DNA of 64,000 nt from Flavobacterium circumlabens (lineage in GTDB: Bacteria > Bacteroidota > Bacteroidia > Flavobacteriales > Flavobacteriaceae). The notes below the pieces were generated by a model. That model made no database searches. It saw nothing but the letters and a program-made list of their open reading frames with translations, and was not told where the DNA came from. A program made the position numbers and the translations under genes. Position 1 is the first letter of the stretch, and each line of letters starts with the position of its first letter. Shown here piece by piece: positions 8,801 to 16,816 of the stretch. The DNA is taken from contig NZ_SLWA01000005.1 of the NCBI RefSeq assembly GCF_004345565.1, forward strand, positions 62,001 to 126,000, read 5' to 3'.

Positions 8801-11800
8801 AATTTTTTTAGCAAGCTGCACCTGATATTCTCTTTGCAGGTACAGATTGTTGTTTCGGTTGGTAAAATCAAATCCAAACCACATCAATTTATTCGTTTCA
8901 TTGTATAATTCGATGCGATTTAAGGGTTGGTTTAGATTTATAATCGACGTTGAAGTTTTTTCAAAACCCAACGTTGATTTCGTATTGCTTCCGTTATAAT
9001 TGTAGTCATAAAGTTCCAAAGCATGCCAGTCTTTTTTAGTAAACTGATCTAAGGAACTGTCATACATTGAAGCCAAAATTTCGGCTTCTTTTTTTGTATT
9101 GGTTGCTTTTAATTGAAATGACCAGTTTTCACTGATTCCCGGTTGTATTTTATTTCTGAATGTTTCAATAGTAAAATCCAGTTTTGCGGGTAATTCGTTT
9201 AGCAAAATGGCGATTTGATTGTAAAAGGTCTCATTCTCAAAAATACTTTGAAAGCCAATTTTTATGCTTTTTTCAAATTCTTTCTTTAAAGGAATTTTGA
9301 TCGTGATTTCATTATTTTGTAAATGAAAGGTGTCTTCAAAAAAGATGTTACTATTATAATTTCCTGTTGCCGTGATATAAAGTTCAGGTATAACCGAAAC
9401 TAATTTTACTACTACAAAGCCATCTTTTTTAGGATCTTCATTGACTTGTTCGATTGTAAATAAAGTGCTTGGGTTGAATTTGTCTTTGCTTTGTTTGATA
9501 TCAAAAGTTGTGGTGTTTTCAATAACGGTACTGAAACTGTCACTAGCTGAAAAAACAATTTTATACTTTCCGGATCTATAGTTTGAAATAAAATCCAGCG
9601 AAATTTTTTTGTCTGTTTCAGTATTGATTTTTTTCGAGTAAACCAGTATTTCATTTTTTGGATCGTTTAGCCTTTCTCTGTTTTGTTCATAAGGAAATAA
9701 TCTTTCGAAATCTTCATTACTTATCGTTTCAATTTCTGGTCTATCCCATACACGCTCTTTAAATTTACTTGAAAAAGGGCTCACAAAATATATTTTGATT
9801 TCACCTTTAGCGGCTAAGAACTCTCCGTTTAAGTTTGTGCTTTCTAATTTAATTTCGTTTTTATTTTTGGTTTCAATTTCATCTGCGACAGAAGCTTTTA
9901 AAATCAAATCATGATAGCCTACTTTTACAGTAGTTTCAGTTTCATGTGTTTCGCCATTTATATCTGTAACTGTCGCCTTAATAAGGTAATTGAAGATTGG
10001 TAGTTGCTCTTTAATACTATTTTTAGAAGGTATGGCAACAAAATCGATAATAAAGTTACCAGCAGCATCGGTTTTGGTTTCGCCTTCTGCAACAGTTTCT
10101 TCAGTTTCGTTGTTGTAATAACCCCTGTAATAATTTACATTTCGGGTAACCGTATAGGTCACAGTTGCATCAGAAATTGTACTGCCGGCAAATGCTTTGG
10201 CACTACCTTTTACTTTAATAGACTGATTAATTTGAAAAGTTTCTTTTTTCGGTTCAAATGTAACCGCAAATTTTGGCCGTTTGTATTCTTCAACGCTAAA
10301 GTTATTTTCGGAATTTTGAAATTGCACATGATCCCAAAACGGATGGTCATTTGCTTCTTTGTTGTAGCTAATGTCTTTTTCGTAATTATTAGATTCTTCA
10401 GCATTTATTCTGAAAGTTCCGGTGAGACCAGTTTTAGGCAGGGTAAATTCACCGAAAAAAGAGCCAAACTCATTTGTGGTAACTTCAAATTCTTTTAGCT
10501 CTTTATAATTGGCATCCTGAATGCTGACCAGAAATGAAGTTTGGGCTACAACACTTGTTTTGTTGTTGTTTTTCTGAATTGCAATTCCTTTAAAATGTAC
10601 AGTTTGCCCCGGACGGTAAATAGCCCGGTCCAGATAAAATTCAACTTTTCCTTTAAAGTCAGTGTCATCATCTGTATCACTTGAAAGGTATTGACTGTTG
10701 TAAATAAGATAGTTTTTATAAAGAGATATAGTGTCGTTTAGGGTAGAAAGTTCAATGTTTTCATTATTGAAAGTATCTTTCTTCTCGTTATATACTGCGA
10801 TTCCTTTTTTATTGGTTACCAGATTGAAATGTGGAGATTTGATAGCAACATTCTCTATTGGTTTTCCTGTTTTTCGATTCAGAACCTGAAATGTTTCTTT
10901 GGAACCATCCTGTGAAGCCAAAGCCATTAAGTTTGAAGTGGTGATGGTTTCGTAAGCAAAAGCTTTCTTCTCTTTTAGATCGGAATCACTTTCAAAATAA
11001 ACTAAATAAGATCCGATTTTTAAATTCGGCAAAAGAACTTCGGTTGTGTATTCGAAAAAATCTCCTTTGTTTATAAGCGAATAGTTTTCAGTTGCGATTG
11101 GTTGTGATTTTTTTATAAATGCTGCAGCTAAACTGTCTTTTTTATGGTATAAAGTTCTAAATTCAGCCAGTTGTTTCTGATTGATTTTAAAGAACGAAAC
11201 TTTTAAATAATTTAAATTTTTATAACGAATGAAAGCCCTTGTGCTTTGATCACTATAGGTATATTTTTGAAGTTGAACGTTTATTGATTTTGAGATAATA
11301 TTTTCTCTTTTTTGTATTGCCAGTTTATACGCATTCGATCTGTTGTTAATCTTTATGATGCTGTCCAGAGTGTTAACGGCTTTAATGTTATAATCAGGAT
11401 GAATATCTTTTGATGCCTTTTGACTTAAAAGGAAAGCTTTCTCTAACTGAATTTTCTGGATTAGAAGTTCGTTTTTTGTGCTTTTTTGAAAACGAACCAG
11501 ATCGCTAAAATAATCCTCGTGTGACGGTACTAATTTTGTTTTGCAAAATTGCATACGTTCCCACTGATTTTCTTCAGACGGATTGATGCTTTCTCTTTTT
11601 TGATATAGAGTTAAGCATTGACGTAAATTTTCATCTGTCACAAAATCGAAATTCAATTTTATAAAATCGGCAGAATTTCCCAGAAGCGCTTTTTGATACG
11701 TATTAAAATTGCTTTTTTCTATTTCCCAATAATTGAATTTTGAATTATAAATCAAGATGTTTTCATTGATAATGTAATCAAGCAGATTTTGATTCTTAAA

Positions 11801-12331
11801 TTTCTCCAAAGTCGGATAATCAAAAATTGGCTCGTATTTTATCAGCAAAGTGTTTTTTAGAATAGCTTCGTTTTCGAGTGTTTGTTGTAGCGCTACACTT
11901 ATTTGATTATTAAAGTTAGAGGTCGTCCATGTTAAAAAGTCTGTATCCAAAATGGTCGTATTAGTTCTTCGCTGAATAGAATACTTATTTTGATTATAAT
12001 AATCATTCAGGCACTTTGCATAGACCAGATTTAAAATTGCCTTTGATGGAACTGAAACACGATTAATATCCGTTTTTAAATTATTTAAAATCTTGGTTTG
12101 GGCATTTTCATCGACAACCTGTAAATATTTAGATTGATAAAAAAAACACTTTATCATTTGCACTTCATCTTGATCTGAAACGGCTTTTTTATAAATTTTT
12201 GTAACAATTTCATTGGCAGACTTTATTTTGCCTTCATTTTCGAAAGCAATGACTTTATCCCATTTCTTTTCAATTTGTTGCGAAAACAGTACGGTTGAAA
12301 ATAATAGGAATGCAAATAATATATTTTTCAT
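5834..12331 (-). CDS. Alpha-2-macroglobulin family protein with embedded TonB-plug module
   Basis: A 2165-residue exported protein. A signal peptide (FAFLLFSTVLFSQ) covers about residues 1-18 and there is no lipobox Cys. The first 500 residues are helical. An MG2-type macroglobulin domain begins around 560 (RAIYRPGQTV), with more MG beta domains to about 1170. Residues about 1182-1378 are a carboxypeptidase-regulatory domain (PLPGVSILINGT, SDFDGYYEI, FSYVGFKSQ) and a plug domain (ILDGEV, MDVLKG, ATALYGSKGANGVIIITTKK) like those of SusC. Then comes the A2M domain (TAFFLPNLKTD) and the thioester motif CAEQ at 1619-1622, followed by a helical thioester domain. Bacterial macroglobulins trap proteases. 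The module lies just before the A2M domain, where a bait region would be expected. No beta-barrel follows. Confidence 0.92.
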   Translation of the reverse strand: MKNILFAFLLFSTVLFSQQIEKKWDKVIAFENEGKIKSANEIVTKIYKKAVSDQDEVQMIKCFFYQSKYLQVVDENAQTKILNNLKTDINRVSVPSKAILNLVYAKCLNDYYNQNKYSIQRRTNTTILDTDFLTWTTSNFNNQISVALQQTLENEAILKNTLLIKYEPIFDYPTLEKFKNQNLLDYIINENILIYNSKFNYWEIEKSNFNTYQKALLGNSADFIKLNFDFVTDENLRQCLTLYQKRESINPSEENQWERMQFCKTKLVPSHEDYFSDLVRFQKSTKNELLIQKIQLEKAFLLSQKASKDIHPDYNIKAVNTLDSIIKINNRSNAYKLAIQKRENIISKSINVQLQKYTYSDQSTRAFIRYKNLNYLKVSFFKINQKQLAEFRTLYHKKDSLAAAFIKKSQPIATENYSLINKGDFFEYTTEVLLPNLKIGSYLVYFESDSDLKEKKAFAYETITTSNLMALASQDGSKETFQVLNRKTGKPIENVAIKSPHFNLVTNKKGIAVYNEKKDTFNNENIELSTLNDTISLYKNYLIYNSQYLSSDTDDDTDFKGKVEFYLDRAIYRPGQTVHFKGIAIQKNNNKTSVVAQTSFLVSIQDANYKELKEFEVTTNEFGSFFGEFTLPKTGLTGTFRINAEESNNYEKDISYNKEANDHPFWDHVQFQNSENNFSVEEYKRPKFAVTFEPKKETFQINQSIKVKGSAKAFAGSTISDATVTYTVTRNVNYYRGYYNNETEETVAEGETKTDAAGNFIIDFVAIPSKNSIKEQLPIFNYLIKATVTDINGETHETETTVKVGYHDLILKASVADEIETKNKNEIKLESTNLNGEFLAAKGEIKIYFVSPFSSKFKERVWDRPEIETISNEDFERLFPYEQNRERLNDPKNEILVYSKKINTETDKKISLDFISNYRSGKYKIVFSASDSFSTVIENTTTFDIKQSKDKFNPSTLFTIEQVNEDPKKDGFVVVKLVSVIPELYITATGNYNSNIFFEDTFHLQNNEITIKIPLKKEFEKSIKIGFQSIFENETFYNQIAILLNELPAKLDFTIETFRNKIQPGISENWSFQLKATNTKKEAEILASMYDSSLDQFTKKDWHALELYDYNYNGSNTKSTLGFEKTSTSIINLNQPLNRIELYNETNKLMWFGFDFTNRNNNLYLQREYQVQLAKKIKKPINAKIISGIITDISGLPLPGVSILINGTKRTALSDFDGYYEIEATGTEEIVFSYVGFKSQSYKAENKKILDIVLTEDSNGLEEVVVTAYGMQKKKASLTSAVTRVSSEAMAEEDNNVYNAAKIETVLAGSVTGIKIRGAASLSGQDPLLILDGEVVSDIKSINPADIISMDVLKGDKATALYGSKGANGVIIITTKKAMEDLTQVKARKNLSETAFFLPNLKTDHKGNVSFNFTSPEALTAWKLRLLAHNKDAVSGYLEKSVVTQKELMVLPNFPRFFREKDTIVISAKISNITDKAKTGIAILQFFDAITMQPIDEKMLNVKNVKTFTVAAFGNTTASWTISIPDGLQGVQYKILAKSGNFSDGEENILPVLTNNMLVTESIPIWVRENSKKEYTFENLKNNNSTTLKNQQFTLEYTSNPSWIAIQSLPYLMEYEHECAEQTFARFYANALASEIISSNPKIATVFENWRKEGKLTSKLEENEELKSIILAETPWLNDAQSEDEKKKKVALLFDLEKMKTSQETTFQKLKQKQKASGGFSWFDGNDENEYITRHILAGLGHLSKLDKTADNLSKIDEIAKTGISFLDNKFLDYYKVHTKNVKGTSKLILINPYSDLHYLYTRSFYLDKYPLSDTLKKATKIYLDTAKKDWLNYSLYEKGLAALTLNRFGESESAKKIIESLKETASNNEDWGMYWIANKSGWYWYQAPIETQALLIEAFAEVNNDTKSVDAMKVWLLKNKQTKNWPTTKATTEAIYALLMQGTDWLSVKDNTVIKIGDEKILTKKLAENEKEAETGYIKLNWKKEEVKKEMASIKIENKSKVPGFGGVYWQYFEDLDKIRNNSGAVLSVSKELYLKKNSLKGDQLQKITSKNPLKTGDLVTVRLIITSKEDMEFVHLKDMRASCFEPVNVLSEYQYKDRLGYYLSTKDAATHMFFDKINKGTYVIEYDISVNNSGEFSNGITTIESMYAPEFASHTKGIRVKVN

Positions 12332-12449
12332 AAGATGGTTTTAATCTATAGAGGACTATTTTAAAGGAAAGGTTGGGGCGATCTTAAAATAATTTTCGTA
12401 CAAATTACTAATTTATATCTAAAAGCAAATTATCCATTTTATATTTCCC

Positions 12450-12457
12450 TATTTTTG
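12450..12457 (+). promoter_or_regulatory. Putative -7 promoter box of the TPR gene
   Basis: TATTTTTG matches the Bacteroidota TAnnTTTG box and ends only 4 nt before the ATG at 12462. No clear TTG element was found about 20 bp upstream. If used, the mRNA would be leaderless or nearly so. Confidence 0.45.
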
Positions 12458-12461
12458 AGAT

Positions 12462-13151
12462 ATGAAACAACTACTATTTATCTTATTATTTACGCCATTA
12501 TTAATATGGTCACAATCTAATTTTGAAAAAGCGGAGAAGTTGTTTCATGTCAAAAAATACGATGAAGCACAATTGCTTTTTGAAGCAATTTTAAAAACAA
12601 GACCCTCCGATATAAAAACGATTGAATATTTAGGGGAGATTGCAGCCTATCATAAGTCATGGATAAAAGCGGGAGAATATTATAAAAAACTGAAAGAGCT
12701 TAAGCCAACAGAAGCAGAGTATTTTTATAAATACGGAGGGGCTTTGGCTATGAGGGCAATGGAGGTTAATAAATTAAAGGCTTTTGGATTGGTAGAGGAT
12801 ATGAAAGGAGCGTTTGAAAAAGCGATTGTTTTAAATCCTAAGCATATTCCGGCCAGATGGGCACTCATAGAGTTGTATTTGCAATTGCCCGGAATTCTGG
12901 GCGGAAGCGAGTCTAAAGCACTTTCATATTCTAATGAACTGGCAGCTTTGTCATTGGTGGATGGTTATATGTCAAAAGGCAGAATCGATGAATATTTTAA
13001 AAGATACGCCTCAGCGGAAAAATATTATATCAAAGCGAATGAAATTGGTAAATCAAAAACGACATTTCAAAAATTATATAATTTATATTTGAACAAATTA
13101 AAAGATCCTAAAAAAGCCAGGGAATTGAAGCAAAAGTTTGAGTCCTCATAA
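12462..13151 (+). CDS. Secreted tetratricopeptide-repeat protein
   Basis: A 229-residue protein with an N-terminal signal peptide (KQLLFILLFTPLLIWSQ, about residues 1-18) and no lipobox, so probably periplasmic. The rest is helical with TPR-like units: NFEKAEKLFHVKKYDEAQLLF near the start, then AGEYYKKLKELKPTEAEYFYKYG, a unit ending AIVLNPKHIPARWALIELYL, and YASAEKYYIKANEIG. TPR proteins are binding scaffolds and the partner cannot be told. It is transcribed divergently from the macroglobulin gene across a 130-nt gap and is followed by mpl. The ATG at 12462 fits the signal peptide. Confidence 0.82.
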   Translation: MKQLLFILLFTPLLIWSQSNFEKAEKLFHVKKYDEAQLLFEAILKTRPSDIKTIEYLGEIAAYHKSWIKAGEYYKKLKELKPTEAEYFYKYGGALAMRAMEVNKLKAFGLVEDMKGAFEKAIVLNPKHIPARWALIELYLQLPGILGGSESKALSYSNELAALSLVDGYMSKGRIDEYFKRYASAEKYYIKANEIGKSKTTFQKLYNLYLNKLKDPKKARELKQKFESS

Positions 13152-13189
13152 TTAAATCTCAACCACTACATTTCGGGTAATAATAGGAG

Positions 13190-13216
13190 TTTGGAACTTA
13201 AAAAATTGGAATTTTA
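13190..13216. repeat. TTGGAATTT-type intergenic tract before mpl
   Basis: TTTGGAACTT followed by TTGGAATTTT lies immediately upstream of the mpl start, resembling the tracts at 5787-5822 and 14640-14693. Confidence 0.4.
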
Positions 13217-13217
13217 A

Positions 13218-14573
13218 ATGAAAACACATTTCATCGCCATTGGCGGAAGTGCCATGCACAATCTGGCATTAGCATTGCATAACAAAGGATATCAGGTTAC
13301 AGGAAGTGACGATGCTATTTTTGAACCATCAAAATCAAGATTGGAAAAAAAAGGAATTCTTCCTGCTGAATTAGGCTGGTTTCCCGAAAAAATCACTTCG
13401 GATATCGATGCCATAATTTTAGGGATGCACGCAAAAGCAGATAACCCGGAATTACTGAAAGCACAGGATTTAGGATTAAAAATATATTCATATCCGGAAT
13501 TTTTATACGAACAATCTAAAAACAAAACGCGTGTTGTTATTGGAGGTTCTCATGGTAAAACGACAATTACTTCGATGATTTTGCACGTTATGCATTACCA
13601 TAATATAGCCGTTGATTATATGGTTGGCGCACAATTGGAAGGATTTGATACAATGGTTCATCTAACGGAAGAAAATGATTTTATTGTTTTGGAAGGTGAC
13701 GAATATTTATCTTCCCCGATTGACAGAAGACCAAAGTTTCATTTGTACCAGCCTAATATTGCTTTGATCTCCGGAATTGCCTGGGATCATATTAATGTTT
13801 TTCCAACCTATGAAAATTACGTAGAACAATTCGAAATTTTCATTGGAAAAATCACGAATGGCGGAATTTTGGTGTATAACGAAAATGATCCGGAAGTAAA
13901 ACGCGTTTCAGAGGCGGCAACAAACCCAATTCGTAAATTAGCCTATCATACTCCGGAATATACCGTGAATGATGGTGTTACTTTATTAAAAACGCCGGAA
14001 GGGGATATGCCTATAGAAGTTTTCGGAGCACATAATTTAAATAATTTAGCCGGAGCCAAATGGATCTGTCAGAATATGGGTGTCGATGAAGCTGATTTCT
14101 ATGAGGCAATCGCCAGTTTTAAAGGAGCTTCCAAACGTCTGGAAAAAATTGCCGAAGGAAAAGGAAAAGTGGCCTACAAAGATTTTGCACATTCACCAAG
14201 TAAAGTAGCTGCAACAACCAAAGCTGTAAAAGAACAATATCCAAACAGAACTTTAGTAGCTTGTTTAGAATTGCATACGTACAGCAGCTTAAATGCTGAA
14301 TTCTTAAAAGAATATGAAGGCGCTCTGGAATATGCCGATGTTGCAGTAGTATTCTATTCACCTGATGCCGTAAAAATTAAGCAGCTTGAAGAAGTTACCT
14401 ACGAGCAAATCGCAACTTCTTTTAATAGAAAAGATTTGATCATTTATACGAATCCCGCTGAATTTAAAGAATTTCTTTTTAATTTAAACCTGGAAAATTC
14501 CGCTTTGCTTTTAATGAGCTCAGGAAATTACGGAGGACTAAATTTTGATGAGGTAAAAGGGTTGATTAATTAG
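13218..14573 (+). CDS. mpl: UDP-N-acetylmuramate:L-alanyl-gamma-D-glutamyl-diaminopimelate ligase
   Basis: A 451-residue Mur-ligase-family enzyme. The N-terminus HFIAIGGSAMHNLALAL is the Rossmann-type UDP-MurNAc-binding start characteristic of Mpl rather than MurC. The ATP loop GGSHGKTT is at residues 109-116, and DEYLSSPIDRRPKF, HINVFPTYENY and FAHSPSKVAAT follow in the order expected for Mpl. It reattaches recycled murein tripeptide to UDP-MurNAc, feeding peptidoglycan recycling in the cytoplasm. The length agrees with the family (about 450). The ATG at 13218 is 66 nt after the TPR gene, so cotranscription is possible. Confidence 0.94.
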   Translation: MKTHFIAIGGSAMHNLALALHNKGYQVTGSDDAIFEPSKSRLEKKGILPAELGWFPEKITSDIDAIILGMHAKADNPELLKAQDLGLKIYSYPEFLYEQSKNKTRVVIGGSHGKTTITSMILHVMHYHNIAVDYMVGAQLEGFDTMVHLTEENDFIVLEGDEYLSSPIDRRPKFHLYQPNIALISGIAWDHINVFPTYENYVEQFEIFIGKITNGGILVYNENDPEVKRVSEAATNPIRKLAYHTPEYTVNDGVTLLKTPEGDMPIEVFGAHNLNNLAGAKWICQNMGVDEADFYEAIASFKGASKRLEKIAEGKGKVAYKDFAHSPSKVAATTKAVKEQYPNRTLVACLELHTYSSLNAEFLKEYEGALEYADVAVVFYSPDAVKIKQLEEVTYEQIATSFNRKDLIIYTNPAEFKEFLFNLNLENSALLLMSSGNYGGLNFDEVKGLIN

Positions 14574-14605
14574 ATAATTTGACAATTAGAAAATGAGATA
14601 ATAGG

Positions 14606-14638
14606 CCAATTGCAGTTTTGTAATTGGCTTTTTTTTAT
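14606..14638 (+). terminator. Probable terminator after mpl
   Basis: CCAATTGCA (about 14607-14615) can pair with TGTAATTGG (about 14619-14627) with one wobble around a short loop. TTTTTTTATTTT follows. Confidence 0.65.
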
Positions 14639-14639
14639 T

Positions 14640-14693
14640 TTAAATTTTGATTGGAATTTGGAATTTAAAGTTTGGAATTTAAGTTTTGAAATT
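14640..14693. repeat. TTGGAATTT-rich intergenic tract after mpl
   Basis: Four TTGGAATTT-like units (TTGATTGGAATTTGGAATTT, then TTTGGAATTT and TTTTGAAATTT) lie between the convergent mpl and DUF1287 genes. Before them, 14606-14638 holds CCAATTGCAG and TGTAATTGG separated by a short loop and followed by a T-run, a probable mpl terminator. Confidence 0.5.
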
Positions 14694-15320
14694 TTATTTC
14701 CAATAACGGTAGTGCCCTGTAATTTTATACTCAAATAAACAATCTTCCAGAACCTGACCTCCGCCAACATTGTGTACAATGAGATTTCTTTTTCCGTCTT
14801 TTGATTTTTTGTTGGTGACGATTCCGATATGAGGAAGTTTTCCGTTTATGATCCAGGTTACCATTTCTCCGGTTTTATAAGCTGAAGGGTTTTGACTTAC
14901 GGCAAGTTTTTCGCCTTTTCTTTCAAAGAAAACTTCTAAATTGGGCACTCTTCGGTGATCGATGTTAGTGTCTGTTTTTGTCATTCCCCATTTTTCAAGA
15001 TTGGGATATTCTGGAAAATTGGCGACCATATCCTCATGAACTTCTTTTTGTAAATCAATCCCTAATTTCCGGTAAGTTCGAATGATAACATCCGTACAGA
15101 CTCCTTTGTTTTTAGGAATATCACCGTTCGGATATGCTATAGAAAAATAGGCAGGATCATAATCTATTGTTGGATCAACTAATGATATCGCGGCATCAGA
15201 TAATTTTTCTTCAAATGTTTTTGAAGTGGAGTTTGTTGTAAAAGATGCAGTTTGTTCTTTTTCTTTTTGATGACAGGAATACAATAAGATTAGGAATAAA
15301 AGGATAGAAATCTGTTTCAT
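14694..15320 (-). CDS. DUF1287 domain lipoprotein
   Basis: A 208-residue protein with a lipoprotein signal: a hydrophobic stretch, then LLYSCHQK with Cys16 as the likely lipidated residue. From about residue 40 to the end it matches the DUF1287 (YijF-like) family as I know it: VDPTIDYDPAYFSIAYPNGD, then GVCTDVIIRTYRKLGIDLQ, DHRRVPNLEVFF, and an HIGIV plus IVHNVGGG ending. The conserved Cys of GVCTDV and the later His residues resemble an NlpC/P60-like hydrolase arrangement, but the activity is unproven. A TAAATTTG box lies 11 nt upstream of the start on the minus strand (15332-15339). It converges with mpl. Confidence 0.85.
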   Translation of the reverse strand: MKQISILLFLILLYSCHQKEKEQTASFTTNSTSKTFEEKLSDAAISLVDPTIDYDPAYFSIAYPNGDIPKNKGVCTDVIIRTYRKLGIDLQKEVHEDMVANFPEYPNLEKWGMTKTDTNIDHRRVPNLEVFFERKGEKLAVSQNPSAYKTGEMVTWIINGKLPHIGIVTNKKSKDGKRNLIVHNVGGGQVLEDCLFEYKITGHYRYWK

Positions 15321-15331
15321 CTTTTTTTATT

Positions 15332-15339
15332 CAAATTTA
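15332..15339 (-). promoter_or_regulatory. Putative -7 box of the DUF1287 gene
   Basis: Read on the minus strand this is TAAATTTG, a match to TAnnTTTG, ending 11 nt before the start codon at 15320. No clear upstream TTG element is visible. Confidence 0.45.
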
Positions 15340-15434
15340 GGAATAAATAAAATTGTAATTTATGTTTATTTTGAATGAATTTTCTTCTTTTTTTAGTAGT
15401 TTAGCACGATAATATATTATTTAATTTATTACCA

Positions 15435-16124
15435 ATGGAGGCTAAATATTTTCCTATTACAAAATGGTCAGACGAAGACAAGCCGCGTGAAAAATTAATG
15501 TCAAAAGGTAAAAGTGCTTTAAGTAACGCCGAGTTAATCGCTATTTTAATAGTTGCTGGCAGCAGAAATGAATCTGCTGTTAGTTTAAGTAAACGAATTC
15601 TGGCTAGTGCTGATAGTCTCAATGCACTTGGAAAAATGTCTGTTTCAGAATTGATGAATTTCAAAGGAATAGGGCAGGCCAAAGCAATAATGATTATAGC
15701 AGCCCTGGAACTGGGGCGTCGCCGAAGAGCTGAAGATACTGTTGAACTCACTAAAATTACATCCAGTAAATTGGTTTTTGATATCATGCAACCTGTAATA
15801 GGCGAATTACCGCATGAAGAATTTTGGGTGCTTTTTCTGAATAATTCGAATAAAGTGATTTCTAAATCGCAATTAAGCAAAGGAGGAATATCAGGTACAA
15901 TTGTTGATGTACGTTTGGTTTTTAAATTGGCATTAGAAATTAATGCTACAAGCTTGATTTTGTGCCATAATCATCCTTCAGGAGCATTAAAGCCAAGTGA
16001 TGCCGATATAAAGATTACAAAGAAATTGAAGTGGGCAGGGGATAGTTTAGATGTTAAAGTTTTAGATCATTTGATTATTACTGAAACAAAATATTATAGT
16101 TTTGTAGATGAAGGAATTTTTTAA
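15435..16124 (+). CDS. radC: RadC family JAB-domain protein
   Basis: A 229-residue RadC protein. The N-terminal half has a helix-hairpin-helix-like region (ELMNFKGIGQAKAIMIIAALELGRR, about residues 72-97). The C-terminal half is an MPN/JAB domain with the EFWVLFLNNSN start and the metal-binding HNHPSG motif near residue 178, followed by the Asp of PSDAD. The old link to DNA repair is not well supported in the literature; the JAB fold suggests a metal-dependent hydrolase. It begins ATG at 15435 and overlaps closely with the next two genes (gaps of 3 and 2 nt), forming an apparent three-gene operon. Confidence 0.93.
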   Translation: MEAKYFPITKWSDEDKPREKLMSKGKSALSNAELIAILIVAGSRNESAVSLSKRILASADSLNALGKMSVSELMNFKGIGQAKAIMIIAALELGRRRRAEDTVELTKITSSKLVFDIMQPVIGELPHEEFWVLFLNNSNKVISKSQLSKGGISGTIVDVRLVFKLALEINATSLILCHNHPSGALKPSDADIKITKKLKWAGDSLDVKVLDHLIITETKYYSFVDEGIF

Positions 16125-16127
16125 TAT

Positions 16128-16814
16128 ATGAGTACTATTATTACCGATATCTTTTTCGATTTAGACCACACACTTTGGGATTTTGACAAAAATTCTGAAA
16201 TGGCTTTCGATCGTATTTTTAAAGCGAATTACCCGGGTATAAGCACAGCTGATTTTATAGAGAAGTACATGCCCATCAATCAGGCTTGCTGGAAATTATA
16301 CCAACATGATAAAATTACCCATCAGGAGGTGCGTTATAATCGGCTAAAATTTTCATTTGATGCTCTGAATTATGAGATTTCTGATCCCGATATTGAGGCA
16401 ATTGCAAATGATTATATAGAACTCTTAACAGAAAATAATCATCTTTTTGATGGGACGATAGAGATTTTGGAATATTTAAAACCAAAATACAAATTGCATA
16501 TCATTACCAATGGCTTTGCAGGGGTACAGGATAAGAAAATCAGAAATGCCCAACTTTCGGGTTATTTTGCAACTATAACAAATTCGGAGCTGGCAGGTGT
16601 AAAAAAGCCAAATAGTATTATCTTTGATTATGCAGTGAATTTGGCTCAGGCATCCAAAGAGAGATGTATTATGATTGGAGACTGTCTAGATGCAGATGTA
16701 AATGGGGCGTTAAATGCGGGCTTAGATGCCATTTTCTTTAATGATAAGCAAATTGAAGCGCCTGAAAATATTAAACAAATAAATCATTTATTAGAACTTA
16801 AAAAATATTTATAA
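16128..16814 (+). CDS. YjjG family HAD-type nucleotidase
   Basis: A 228-residue haloacid-dehalogenase-fold phosphatase. Motif I FDLDHTLWDF at about residues 10-19 has the catalytic Asp pair, motif II is IITNGF near 126, the motif III Lys is in GVKKPNSIIFD near 160, and motif IV GDCLDADVNGA is near 186. The DHTLWDFDKNS pattern is that of the YjjG group, which in E. coli dephosphorylates noncanonical pyrimidine nucleotides. That substrate is inferred from the family only. It starts 3 nt after radC and ends 2 nt before the next gene, so the three are almost certainly cotranscribed. Confidence 0.88.
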   Translation: MSTIITDIFFDLDHTLWDFDKNSEMAFDRIFKANYPGISTADFIEKYMPINQACWKLYQHDKITHQEVRYNRLKFSFDALNYEISDPDIEAIANDYIELLTENNHLFDGTIEILEYLKPKYKLHIITNGFAGVQDKKIRNAQLSGYFATITNSELAGVKKPNSIIFDYAVNLAQASKERCIMIGDCLDADVNGALNAGLDAIFFNDKQIEAPENIKQINHLLELKKYL

Positions 16815-16816
16815 TT

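Noticed and set aside
10004..10498. 164-codon open frame on the plus strand inside the macroglobulin gene
   Set aside because: It is antisense to a clearly coding 2165-residue protein and has a Phe/Ile/Cys-rich composition with no family resemblance. The frame is open because of the AT-rich codon use of the real gene.
15401..15880. 159-codon minus-strand open frame across radC
   Set aside because: It mirrors the conserved RadC reading frame and extends through its start; no features of its own.
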